A stretch of 64,000 nt of DNA from Rhineura floridana. Taxonomy: Eukaryota; Chordata; Lepidosauria; Squamata; Rhineuridae. Shown piece by piece: positions 22,022 to 29,530 of this stretch. Position 1 is the stretch's first letter; each line of letters begins with the position of its first letter. The stretch lies in contig NC_084499.1 of the NCBI RefSeq assembly GCF_030035675.1, positions 16,502,239 through 16,566,238 on the forward strand, given 5' to 3'. Below the pieces are notes generated by a model. It worked only from the letters and a program-made list of their open reading frames with translations. It ran no database searches and was not told the origin of the DNA. The translations under genes were made by a program, and so were the position numbers.

Positions 22022-22651
22022 ATTATTAAAGGCGAACTGAATCAAATTTCTCTTCCTTCCTAGGAAAGGCTCACCCTTTGCCTATCCAGGCCCAGATAGG
22101 CAATATTCTAGATCTCAATCTATCCTCCCCGTAGCATAACTAGGAAAAGCTGACCATTAACATGACAGGAGAAGGTTTGGCTGACCACCCCTGTGTTGTT
22201 CTCTTTATCCATTGGCCACTGGTAGACAAACAGAGAGGTGTGGGATGAGCCCGCGTCGAACACCAGCCCATACTAGAGGGAAGAAACAACAGATCTGGTT
22301 AAAATACACTTTACAAAACCTGAGCTGCTAATTCAAATCAAAGCTCTTTGCAAGACCTCAGCTGCTTTGTGCATCAGATCAGGAATAGCTTCAGAATTAG
22401 CTTGGTCTTTCCTTGACATTTATCAGTTACTCAGGGTGACTTTAGATGGTTCTAGGGTACTTTCTGAAGGCACATGCTAGTTGATTCAAATAAAGGTATG
22501 GTATTAGTTGCGGCTGCACACTCACCTTGTTCCCAGGAGGTTGTGAGACACTGTGGATTCCCACCAAGCTGAGGATCAGGGCTGTGAGGGAAAATGTGCC
22601 CAGAAGCAGAAGGGCTGCTGGGATGTACCAATTCTTCAATTTGTTGCCCAT
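11389..22651 (-). CDS. ENTPD8: ectonucleoside triphosphate diphosphohydrolase 8, complete
   Basis: This cell-surface ecto-nucleotidase hydrolyses extracellular ATP/UTP and the diphosphates to monophosphates with Ca/Mg. Nine coding exons (22651-22526, 22272-22155, 21063-20913, 18216-18057, 17034-16804, 16014-15748, 14792-14682, 12858-12721, 11571-11389) join in phase to 1485 nt, 494 residues; human ENTPD8 is 495. The apyrase conserved regions are all present: ACR1 DAGSSHTS (48-55), ACR2 [10 protein letters not shown] (122-131), ACR3 GEDEGTYGW (165-173, with the catalytic-type Glu168), ACR4 DLGGASTQ (206-213) and ACR5 [13 protein letters not shown] (439-451). Membrane helices at about 8-32 and 469-492 leave the catalytic domain outside. 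Residue matches ([17 protein letters not shown]) and neighbours NOXA1 and NSMF decide for ENTPD8 over ENTPD1/2/3. No defect is seen. Confidence 0.95.
11674..11852 (+). mobile_element. tRNA-headed SINE in ENTPD8 intron
   Basis: It has ataatagctcagtagtagag, catgcagaaggttcagtccc, then ctgagctagatgggccaatg. It is antisense to ENTPD8. Confidence 0.85.
11915..12065. repeat. second copy of the 9998-10140 repeat
   Basis: It shares accgcggaaaatcactac, ataaaaatccaatc and gaataagcgaa with 9998-10140. A short palindromic AT run (gatattgataaaaatatcga) precedes it. Confidence 0.5.
12721..12858 (-). CDS. ENTPD8: ENTPD8 coding exon 8
   Basis: 46 codons in phase 0/0, acceptor tttccccag, donor gtgagg. It reads [20 protein letters not shown] then [13 protein letters not shown] and FRMQ, aligning without a gap to ENTPD8 (YILTLL..GYGF). 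Confidence 0.93.
12940..13555. repeat. cluster of three hAT-like MITE fragments
   Basis: Pieces at about 12940-13010, 13150-13290 and 13430-13555 carry the landmark gactacaactcccatcagg, gccatgctggctgggg and tgatgggaRYtgtagtcc phrases of a widespread palindromic MITE. A Penelope-type phrase (ggtagctgtgtttcagcaaaagcaacaaag) lies at about 13345-13415. Confidence 0.6.
13570..13672 (-). mobile_element. L2-like LINE 3' tail
   Basis: Minus-strand tail: gctttattcaatttagctcc, tcccaaaggagcccaaggca, then repeated aaac blocks. Confidence 0.6.
14110..14525 (+). mobile_element. hAT-like family A element
   Basis: It begins gtggggagcctgaggcacag and ends ggctgaaaaaggttcccctgg, with ccagactctcttgaggccat and caccccctctcc inside. 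It is the same family as 164-537. Confidence 0.55.
14682..14792 (-). CDS. ENTPD8: ENTPD8 coding exon 7
   Basis: 37 codons in phase 0/0, starting [20 protein letters not shown] and ending CARTWDD. Two possible donors overlap (gtaggt and gtatcc, four bases apart). Only the first, right after WDD, keeps the frame into the next exon. Confidence 0.92.
15107..15475 (+). repeat. family C AT-rich repeat
   Basis: It contains gattcagtttgcatttaaag, ccaaaaccaataaac, tgtacaaaaatgcatatata and a late (A)n run near 15370. It lies in ENTPD8 intron 6. Confidence 0.7.
15748..16014 (-). CDS. ENTPD8: ENTPD8 coding exon 6
   Basis: 89 codons in phase 0/0, acceptor ctctag, donor gtatgg. It contains [34 protein letters not shown] and [15 protein letters not shown], with conserved cysteines and several N-glycosylation sequons (NSS, NVT, NAS, NES). 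Confidence 0.93.
16060..16705 (+). repeat. family B repeat joined to a CR1-type 3' end
   Basis: It runs from ccatccagtccagcatcctg through ctgcttcatcggatgtccat and gagagggagaaaaacgtttc to a CR1-like end (ggactagatgacctctaaag, ccttccaactctacaattct). This is the longest copy and suggests family B belongs to a CR1-type LINE. Confidence 0.6.
16804..17034 (-). CDS. ENTPD8: ENTPD8 coding exon 5: ACR4
   Basis: 77 codons in phase 0/0, with acceptor ctccacag and a perfect donor gtaagt. It contains [20 protein letters not shown] and the family phrase [17 protein letters not shown], very close to human ENTPD8. Confidence 0.95.
17755..17960. repeat. two abutting MITE fragments
   Basis: At 17755-17860 is the actacaactcccat-type MITE (here ggatgatgggagttgtagtc). 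At 17845-17960 is the ctccatgtcagtggggcagt element also seen at 600-780. Confidence 0.55.
18057..18216 (-). CDS. ENTPD8: ENTPD8 coding exon 4: ACR3
   Basis: The acceptor is cctacag; one base completes Arg132, then 53 codons in phase 0. It contains [20 protein letters not shown], with the ACR3 glutamate (E168). The donor is gtgggt. Confidence 0.93.
18283..18360 (-). mobile_element. L2-like LINE 3' tail
   Basis: It reads atttattgaatttttatcct then ccttccaaaggagcccgggg, the minus-strand form of the L2 tail. Confidence 0.6.
18365..18608 (-). mobile_element. 5S-rRNA-derived SINE (SINE3 type), near full length
   Basis: On the minus strand the first ~110 bp are a degenerate 5S rRNA: GTTACGGCCATACTACCCTG, AAGCTAAGCAGGGTCAGGCC and TACTTGGATGGGAGACCGCC. 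A body and the tail CATAGGGTCACCATAAGTCG ... ACAACAACA follow. The tail matches the LINE tail at 42301-42345. It is not a functional 5S gene, because unrelated SINE body sequence continues directly from the 5S part. Confidence 0.9.
18952..19371. mobile_element. two copies of palindromic MITE family D
   Basis: Copies at about 18952-19076 and 19243-19371 each read inward from both ends: ccagggctggtcctactcag...ctgagtagaaccagccctgg in the first. The core holds gggtctactctgagtag. Other copies are at about 40801-40915, 45100-45180 and 45906-46043. Confidence 0.75.
19400..20570 (+). repeat. minisatellite made of MITE family D core, split by an L2
   Basis: Units of about 45-48 bp of the type catgactaacataggtcca + tcaatttcaacactgaagtt run at about 19405-19535 and again at about 20396-20570. 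Between them lies an L2 (19536-20395). The unit equals the centre of family D MITE. Confidence 0.8.
19536..20395 (+). mobile_element. L2-clade LINE, 5'-truncated
   Basis: An open frame at 19562-20221 encodes the C-terminal part of an L2/CR1-type polymerase: [50 protein letters not shown] and [10 protein letters not shown]. The 3' tail is gtacgtcgcccggagtgtcc and ends in an AT-rich run. The frame is intact over the retained third, so the copy is not very old. It reads opposite to ENTPD8 and lies in intron 3. Confidence 0.85.
20913..21063 (-). CDS. ENTPD8: ENTPD8 coding exon 3: ACR2
   Basis: The acceptor is gtttcag; two bases complete Gly82, then 49 codons and two bases. It contains [20 protein letters not shown] and [12 protein letters not shown] (ACR2). 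The donor is gtacga. The phase agrees with both neighbours. Confidence 0.93.
21101..21480 (-). repeat. family C AT-rich repeat
   Basis: Minus-strand copy: ttttgtctctttcttattttt, ttgcattttcatgcc, gttgtacacatgactcggct, then aacaaattaggcagatt. It abuts the L2 that follows. Confidence 0.65.
21484..21925 (+). mobile_element. L2-clade LINE 3' end
   Basis: The frame 21493-21789 encodes the last part of the same polymerase as at 19536 ([38 protein letters not shown]). The tail is gtacgtcacctagagtggcc then agataggcgacacataaatt. Confidence 0.85.
21940..22028. repeat. (ATT)n(GTT)n microsatellite
   Basis: About 11 ATT and 17 GTT units follow directly on the L2 tail, from which they probably grew. They lie in ENTPD8 intron 2, about 130 bp from exon 2. 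Confidence 0.95.
22155..22272 (-). CDS. ENTPD8: ENTPD8 coding exon 2: ACR1
   Basis: The acceptor is cctctag; 39 codons plus one base. It reads [20 protein letters not shown] then [18 protein letters not shown]. The phosphate-binding ACR1 is intact. The donor is gtcagc, a weak but valid GT site. Confidence 0.93.
22526..22651 (-). CDS. ENTPD8: ENTPD8 coding exon 1: start codon and N-terminal helix
   Basis: ATG is at 22651-22649; 42 codons encode the cytoplasmic tip [11 protein letters not shown] and a leucine-rich membrane helix ending near SLVGIHS. The donor is gtgagt. On the minus strand a strong pyrimidine tract and TTCTTAG end two bases before the ATG, so this is an internal splice exon and the 5' UTR is mostly on an upstream exon I could not locate. 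Another in-frame ATG lies in the acceptor region and is not used in this model. Confidence 0.9.
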
Positions 22652-22706
22652 AGCTAAGAACATAAAAACAAAAGGATTTCCTTGCAGATCCCATATCCAT
22701 CCATTA

Positions 22707-22890
22707 AGATCATAGAATCGTTAAAGTTTGAAGTAACCTTAGAGGTCATGTAGTCCAACCCCCCTGGTCAGTGCAGGAATTTTAGAACCATCTTGTAATA
22801 GCATCCTTGATGGATGACCCACCAGCCTCTAAATACCTCCAACAAAGGACAATCCATCACCACCTTTCGAGGCAGTCTGCCCCAGTTGTA
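22707..22890 (-). mobile_element. CR1 LINE 3' end
   Basis: Minus-strand CR1 tail: gatcatagaatcgttaaagt, gtagtccaacccccctggtc, then cacctttcgaggcagtctgc. It lies 56 bp upstream of the ENTPD8 start codon, beside the acceptor of coding exon 1. Confidence 0.8.
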
Positions 22891-23960
22891 TCTGGGCAAG
22901 TGAACTGGTCCCTGAGCTTGCTTTTCTCCCCCCTCCTCCTTCCCCATCAATCTTTCTTTGTGTGTTATGTCTTTTAGACTGTAAGCCTGAGGACAGAGAC
23001 TATCTTATCTTGTAAGCCACTCCGGGAGCCTTTTTGCCAAACAATCGGACTAAGGATTGTTTGAGACGTGTATATGGGCAAATGCGGCAGCAGAACAATT
23101 TTTTAGGCTAGGAACTTCTGTGGATTTATTTCCCATTTCAATGTGGATGCGTTGATAAGCCTCATATAGTAAACACATTGAGTAGTTGGTAACATGAAAC
23201 ACATTTATTAAAATATTTCTGAGTCTTCTTACAAAGGACATGTCCATATTTCATGCACATTAAAAGCACGTGGCTTCCTGCAAAGAATCCTGGGAACTGT
23301 AGCTTATGCCTCACAGTGCTACAATTCTCAGCACCCGTAACAAAATACAGTTCCCAGGATTCTTTTGGGGAAGCTTTAAATGTGCATTAAATGTATGGTG
23401 GGGAATGTGAAACATTTCCAAGGTGACTTGCAAGAGATATTGATAACAATACAAAATGGTGCATCACATAAGAACAGACTTTTTTTTTAAAAAAAAAAAA
23501 CACTCTGTAAATACTAATGGACAGCCTCTGCATATCCTTAACTTCAGATAGTGGTGGTGATGCTCCAACTATGGGCACCTCTGTGGAATACCTTCCTAGA
23601 AATGCCCATAGCTCTATTTATTTGCCTGGACTTTTACAAAACAATGGCATGATTTGATTCGCTGCTGCTGGAGCTATTTTATAGATGTTTTACCTTCTGG
23701 TTTATAGCTTGCCATGACGATACGGCATTTTTTAACAAAAACGTTTTTGTTATCTTTCTGTCGTGTGGATTATTTTGAACGGGCAGGGCATAAACAAACC
23801 AAAACCTGGACCAAAGACTAATCTAGCACTCTTGTCAGCAGCAGCAACAAAATGTTGAGGCAGGAAGTGCTCCTTGCTCAGGATTCCTGCCACTGCATTC
23901 CATTCCTAGCCGGGCATTGGTTGGTCAGCGTTCAAGCACGATCAGTCCTCATTGGATTTC
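22891..23960. other. intergenic or 5' ENTPD8 region
   Basis: It contains a family P MITE (about 23240-23400, with aaagaatcctgggaactgta and cagttcccaggattcttttg facing each other) and an A/T run near 23480-23500. I see no CpG island, TATA box or exon I can defend. Confidence 0.5.
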
Positions 23961-23974
23961 TCCCCCCCCTTAGG

Positions 23975-24315
23975 ACTTTTTCAGCCTGAGGGCTGCATTC
24001 GCTCCTGGGGAACCTTCCAAGGGCCATATCCCCATGATGACGCTGGGAGCAACAGTGGGCAGAGCAATGGATGTGACTCTTACCTTTGTCATTTCTACAC
24101 CTACGGCCACATCTCTCCATCCTCCACCGAGACAAGCAAGAGCATTATCACAGCAAAAGCGTAACTTCCAGCCATGTTAAAACACTTGCGCAGGGTGCAT
24201 AGCAGGGCTGTTGATGGGTGTGGCCTGGGAAGAAGGGGTATGGCCTGATGAAAGGGGGTGTGGCCTGGGGAGAATGTCAAGGGCCTGGTGGAGAGGCCCA
24301 AACAGGCAACCCCCA
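23975..24315 (+). mobile_element. hAT-like family A element
   Basis: It contains tttttcagcctgagggctgc, gtgggcagagcaatggatgt and tandem-like gggtgtggcctggg blocks near the end. Confidence 0.6.
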
Positions 24316-24438
24316 GTCCTGACATTCCCAACATCAGCTTTAGAGGGTTTTTTCCCCTAAATATTATTTGTACTTTTGCAAATCTTGAGGTTCACCCAAG
24401 ACTACTGATACCTCCCCGCTCTGTGTGTGTATGTGCAG

Positions 24439-24554
24439 CAGAGTTTGGAAAAGTTACTTTTTTGAACTACAACTCCCATCAGCCCCAGCCAGCATGGCCA
24501 CTGGATTGGGCTGATGGGAGATGTAGTTCAAAAAAGTAACTTTTCCACGCTCTG
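24439..24554. mobile_element. hairpin hAT MITE, copy 1
   Basis: A near-perfect 116-bp palindrome: left arm cagagtttggaaaagttact, right arm agtaacttttccacgctctg, with actacaactcccatcagccc facing gggctgatgggagatgtagt. The flanks atgtgcag (24431-24438) and gtgtgcgg (24555-24562) match at 6 of 8, consistent with an old hAT 8-bp duplication. Confidence 0.85.
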
Positions 24555-24639
24555 GTGTGCGGCACCGATTTGGTTTAGATACCCAACAGCACGCACAGTT
24601 GGAACATGGGTAACGGAAGGAATTTTATGGAGAACCTTG

Positions 24640-24812
24640 CCTGTTATAATCCAGCCACAGGATCTGGGGCATGGGGGTGATGAAACATCTAGAGAACTTG
24701 GTTGTCTGCTATTTTTTTGTGTTTTTATATTGCTTGTACGTCGCCTAGAGTGTCTGTTAACTCGGACAGATAGGCGACACAGAAATAAAATTTATTATAT
24801 TATTATTATTCC
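24640..24812 (+). mobile_element. L2-clade LINE 3' tail
   Basis: It reads ttgcttgtacgtcgcctaga, gataggcgacacagaaataa, then (ATT)n. This is the same tail type as the L2 at 21484. Confidence 0.75.
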
Positions 24813-25254
24813 AGACAAAGATTTCCCAATTTCCAGCATGAAAACCACCTGAAATTTGATGCCGTTGAAAAGCCTGGGGCATGTGAACCTCTGGCCGATG
24901 TGCCTCACTGCCACTTGATGTTGTGCCAGAATCAACTACATGGATCACTGAAGACTTCCAAACGTAACAGAAATCTCCCAGGCCCACACTGTACGTTATC
25001 AGATGAAACGGGACTTTTTTTAAAAAAACAAACCCTGTTGGCGCTGCAGATGATTTGGCAAGAACCTACAAAGTGCTCAGTTCTCACTGGATGGTCGCTG
25101 TGACTGAGAATGGAGCGAGTTGTCTAAGGGCATATAACTGCATTTTAAAGGTAACTTAATGCCCTCATGGTGGGAGTGCCATTTGATCGAGTGACCATCC
25201 AACTCAGCATTTAATAGTGCATTCCCCTAGGCATGTTTACACAGAAGCCAGTCC

Positions 25255-25505
25255 TAAGAACATGTGAAGAGCCTGCAGGATCAGGCCAGTGGCCCATCTA
25301 GTCCAGCATCCTGTTCTCACAGTGGCCAACCCGATGCCCCAATGGGAAGCCCACAAGTAGGCACTCCCCATTGGTGTTTCCCAGCAACTGGTATTCAGAT
25401 GCACACTGCCTCCGACAGTGACAGCAGAACATAGCCAGAGTGGCTAGTAGCCATTGATGGTCTTATTCTCCACACACAATTGGATTATCCATCTGCTCCT
25501 GATGC
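25255..25505 (+). repeat. family B repeat
   Basis: It contains gatcaggccagtggcccatc, tccagcatcctgttctcaca, gtttcccagcaactggtatt and ctagtagccattgatggtct. Confidence 0.75.
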
Positions 25506-25542
25506 AGAATCTCATCTGAATTGCCCTCCCTGTGAACAGGCT

Positions 25543-25836
25543 GCCCATTGCTTCTCTGCACGATTCTTTGCATGGACCTCCCCTCCTTAAAATCAGGAGC
25601 ATCGCACTCAGAAGAAGGTGCCTGTTGCTTCTCTGCACAGTTCTCTGCATGGATCTCCCCTCCTTAAAATCAGGAGTATCACTCTCAGGAAGTGGGGCCT
25701 GTTGCTTCTCTGCGTGATTCTTTGCATGGACCTCCCCTCTTTAAAATCAGAAGCATTGCACTCAAGAAGAGGGTGCCCATTGCTTCTCTGTAAGATTCTT
25801 TGCACAGACCTCCCCTCAGGAGAATCCCACTCAGAA
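25543..25836 (+). repeat. 77-bp minisatellite, about 3.8 units
   Basis: Units start at 25543, 25620, 25697 and 25775. Each carries attgcttctctgcaYgattc, gcatggacctcccctcctta and aaatcaggagcatc. Because 77 is not a multiple of three, the open frames crossing it are not evidence of a gene. Confidence 0.92.
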
Positions 25837-26239
25837 CAGCAATTCATGCAGAGGCACTCTAAGGAGTCATTCGTATTCATTCACATCCTAAAAGTAAACT
25901 TTCCTTGTGGGCTGGTATTAAGAGCTAAGTAGCGATTCTAATGTTAATTCTCGGGGGGGGGAGCTATCAGAAATGGGGAGAATCCTGCCTGGAGCCAGGG
26001 CCTTCGTCATTGCTTCCCTGAGCTGCTGGCAGCGATTCAACCCTTGTGGACATGCGGGATGCCTCACTGGCTTTGAAAAGGAGGATTAACGTGTTGATCT
26101 TGGCAGCCCTTTGCTGACGCGGCTCAGCGGGGAAGGAGTTTGAAGTATGTTGTATGCTGTGGGAAGATCAACAGTGGGGCAGAAGGGCGAGGCGGTATCA
26201 GCAAGATATACCAATCCCTGCTTTGGGATGATGACTTCA

Positions 26240-26590
26240 CCCCCTTTCTCAGATTTCTTCTGGATTCCTGAAGCAAGGGTGCGGACCCTCAGTCCCGGAG
26301 GCCAAAGGTGGCCCTCCGGGGCTCCCTTTCTGGCCTTCGGAACTCTCCCCAGGCTACAGCCCTCCCTGGCCTTTCTTCGCACCCTCCGTGAGAGGCTAGA
26401 ATGTGTCCTTCAGCTCCGATAATGCCTCCTGCTTCCCAGACGGCGAATAGAGAGGAGAGGGGTACAAAGCAATCAGCCCACCATACAAAGGTCAAATGTA
26501 CACACTTTTGCCCCCTTGGCCCCGCTCAGCCCTGGCATGTGGCCCCAGGAAGGTTGCCCGGAAGGGGATGCTGCCCTCAGGCTAAAAGGG
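26240..26590 (+). mobile_element. hAT-like family A element
   Basis: Phrases: ggtggccctccggggctccc, ccttcgcaccctccgtgag-like, agcaatcagcccaccataca and atgtggccccaggaaggttg. It is in diverged form. Confidence 0.5.
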
Positions 26591-26597
26591 AAAAGAG

Positions 26598-26752
26598 CCG
26601 CAGCCTGGTGGCAGAGCATCTACCCATGCAGAAGGTCCCAATGCCAGTCCTCTGCAGGTAGAGCTGGGAGAGGCTCCCGACCTGAAACTCTGGAGAGCAG
26701 CTGCCAGTCAGTGTAGACAGTACGGAGGTAATGGGACCAACAGGTCAGGCTC
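26598..26752 (+). mobile_element. tRNA-headed SINE
   Basis: It reads ccgcagcctggtggcagagc, catgcagaaggtcccaatgc, ctggagagcagctgccagtc and cagtgtagacagtacggagg. Confidence 0.7.
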
Positions 26753-27660
26753 AGTAGTGTAGTGACAAATTCAGAGGTGCAGGGTTCCTTCATGATAGCC
26801 ATGCCAGGTCCCCTCACAGCTGCGCCTCCTTGCTCATCGGCTTGCTGTCCGGTATGGTCGCACGCCTCCGTTCTGTTGGAATTTCTCTATTGAGATGTGT
26901 AGCAGAGTTGTGTAGCGCTGCGGAACGGAGAGTATGGAGTGAGCTTAGTGTGTGTGTGTTTGAATCTTTGCTAAAGATTCTACCTTCCCTGCAAATTAGT
27001 CAGACAGAGACTTTAAGCTTTAAAATAAGAAACAACTACTTTATTCTGGAAGTACATGCTTGATAGGAAAGAGTCCTATATCTAGCTAGCTAGCTATGCT
27101 GGAGCAACGAGCACTGGTCCCAGTACTCGCCCTCATCCTGGTTGAGAGGAGAGACAAAGATGTCTGCTCCTCTCTCAAGAGAAAGAGAACACAGAGGAAG
27201 GCGGGAAGGAACTGGGATCAAACATCCTGGTGCTTATCAGTCTAGCAGGAAGGGGAGAGATGGCAGGACCAAAGGGATAGGTATAGCCTCAACCAGCAAG
27301 AAGTCTAGCTCTCTAGCTACCCTTTAACCCATGCAGCCTCAACCCACCAAGTTGGAGTTGAACCTCATACATTCTAACACGTTCTTCCCACATGCAACTT
27401 CTCCCACAACAACAGATGCCCCTAGGAGGCAATCAACATGAAAGGGGAGTGTATTAGCTACTGAGAAGAGGCCTCTCAGTGGCTGACTCACTTCCTTTCA
27501 CTCCAGTTGGCTCCAATCAGCAGGAAAGGACAAGGAAGCATGTTAAAAGGCTCTTCTCAGTGGCTCACACATTCCCCGTTCATGCTGATTGGCTCATAGG
27601 ACACTGGAGACCTTGGGACCCTGCTCCCCCAAAAAGTAAGGGGTCTAAGACCCCCTGAGA
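26753..27660. mobile_element. hAT-like repeat split by a solo LTR
   Basis: The outer pieces 26753-26873 (cagtagtgtagtgacaaatt, ctgcgcctccttgctcatcgg) and 27380-27660 (aaaggggagtgtattagcta, ccaaaaagtaaggggtctaa) match a minus-oriented relative at 32350-32620, in which the same parts are contiguous. Confidence 0.6.
26874..27379 (-). mobile_element. solo LTR fossil (copia-like ends)
   Basis: 506 bp with inverted ends TGTTGGAATT/ATTCTAACA and a perfect 5-bp target duplication cgttc at 26869-26873 and 27380-27384. AATAAA on the minus strand (near 27041) gives the orientation. No internal region is left beside it, so it is a recombined single LTR. The TGTTRGAAT ends resemble Ty1/copia; gypsy is not excluded. 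The clean duplication suggests a moderately young insertion. Confidence 0.85.
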
Positions 27661-27671
27661 CCACCCTGAAC

Positions 27672-27788
27672 CAGAGCTTGGAAAAGTTACTTTTTTGAAC
27701 TACAACTCCCATCAGCCCAATCCAGTGGCCATGCTGGCTGGGGCTGATGGGAGTTGTAGTTCAAAAAAAGTAACTTTTCCAAGCTCTG
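27672..27788. mobile_element. hairpin hAT MITE, copy 2
   Basis: 117-bp near-perfect palindrome, ends cagagcttggaaaagttact and agtaacttttccaagctctg. A perfect 8-bp target duplication ccctgaac lies at 27664-27671 and 27789-27796, the hAT signature. The unpaired centre is in the opposite orientation to copy 1. Confidence 0.93.
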
Positions 27789-28096
27789 CCCTGAACCACT
27801 ACAACCCTGGTTAGGCTTAATATAAGACAACTTCCAATGTTTCTAAAGTTGCCTACCCTTGCCCTAAAGTCAAGGATGTTGTCTACTGGGCCTACTAGAG
27901 GAGGGAAGTGTGAGGGTCAAGAAGTAAATCTGTCTGCAACAATGCCAGGACGGCACACAGCAAGGACGGCACACAACTAGAGTTGCCAAGTGGAGAGAGA
28001 GAGAGAAACCGGCTCAGTCTGGTTCCCCAACAGGGATTCGATCAGAAATCAGGAAGTGCAGCTTTGCAAAAGCGAGGCACAAAATATGATCCATGC

Positions 28097-28937
28097 TCTC
28101 CTGCTAATTTTTCAGCCTGGGGGCCACATTCTCTGCTGAGCAGCCTTTTGGGGGCCGCACGCCTGTGGTTAATGGGGCCACAGGCAAAAATGGGAGGAGC
28201 AACGAATGCACATTTCCACTTTCGTGCAGCAGACTAGTTTCTATGCACAACCCTCTCCACCCAGGCAACCGAGCGTCATTATCAGAGTTTAAAGACACAT
28301 TGCAGCCAGGCAGATGCACTCGGGGTGCAAAGCAGAGCCAGGGAGGGGTGTGGCCTGGGGAAAGGGGGTATGGCCTGGGTGAGTTAAAGAGGGAAGGGGG
28401 AGACATGTAAAAGCATTTTCCAAGTCTTCTCCCTCCTCCTTTAAGTCTTCGATTGCAGAGATTTAAAAGGGAAGCGCGGGAGACTTGGAAAACGCTTTTG
28501 AAGACTGAACTCCCCAATTGTGGAGACTTCAGAGTAGCACGGGGAGACTTGGAGAAGGCTTTGAGACAGCTCCCGCTCTCCCAGTTTGAGCAAGCACATG
28601 TGTTGGAGCTCTCTTAAAGCCTTTGCCAAAGCTTCTTTGAAGCAGCTCATGTGTGAGAGCAGCTTCAAAGGGTGCTTTTGCAAAGGACTTTAATCCCTGC
28701 TCAGCTGATGAGTGAGGATCAAATCTTGCTCTTGTGGCTGCACAACCTTGTTTCCCGCTGGGAACAGGATCACTCAGCCAAGACAGGATTAAACCTGTCC
28801 TCCCAGCCGTCTGCTGACATCACAAATGATGTCAGCTGGTGGGTGGGTGGGCATAGTTTTGGAAAATGGCCTTGGGGGCCAAATGGGACCCCTGAAGGGC
28901 CACGATTGCCCCAGAGGCCAGAGGTTCCCCATCCCCT
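28097..28937 (+). mobile_element. long hAT-like family A element
   Basis: It starts tttttcagcctgggggccac and ends ggttccccatcccctg. Internal parts repeat agacttggaaaacgcttttg-type phrases and several gcttcaaag/ctttgaag inversions. It is longer than other family A copies (about 840 bp), so it may be nearer the full-length non-autonomous form. Confidence 0.55.
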
Positions 28938-29339
28938 GCATAGAGAATACTGACCACTAGTCTGACTCAGCAGATCACAGCTTCCTGTGTACCTACGTGC
29001 CCTGCCTTTCACCTAATTGGCGGTGGCCGGTATAGTTTCTTTAACATTCTCTTATAAAGAAGCTATATATAACTGACCTTAGAGATATCCCTTGCCTGTA
29101 ACATACACACGAAAACCGGATCCAGATAAGCCAAGGGATCCACCCTCATGTTCAACAAGGCCCCTGGGCTTCTGCCAAAGAATAAATCCTTCTCAAAGAG
29201 CATCAGCACATTCCAAAGAGCCAGCCGTGGACAGGAGGAGGGGAAGGGCATCCGTGGGATTTCATACCAGCCACACCTCCCCATCACAAAACGTGGCAGG
29301 AAGACAGAAAGCTGCCTCATACTGAGTCAGATCATTTGG

Positions 29340-29530
29340 GTCCGTTTTACACATGGATGGGGAACTGGTTTTGGTTGGTGGGCTGGATTTTTTATTCTTT
29401 CATCCTCCGTGGGCCAAGTTTGGCATGTGGGCGGGGTTGCCCACCTGTCAATCACTTGGCGTCATGATGGCATGTGGGCGGGGTTGCCCACCTGTCAATC
29501 ACTTGGCGTCATGATGGCATCCAATCACCT
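29340..29530 (+). repeat. MITE-like fragment with an exact 47-bp tandem duplication
   Basis: 29422-29468 is repeated exactly at 29469-29515 (ggcatgtgggcggggttgcc ... cttggcgtcatgat). It begins in a fragment reading ggatggggaactggttttgg. Confidence 0.8.

Noticed and set aside
25444-25932. Long repetitive open frames in both strands
   Set aside because: They are produced by the 77-bp minisatellite; the unit is not a multiple of three, so no protein repeat is being preserved.
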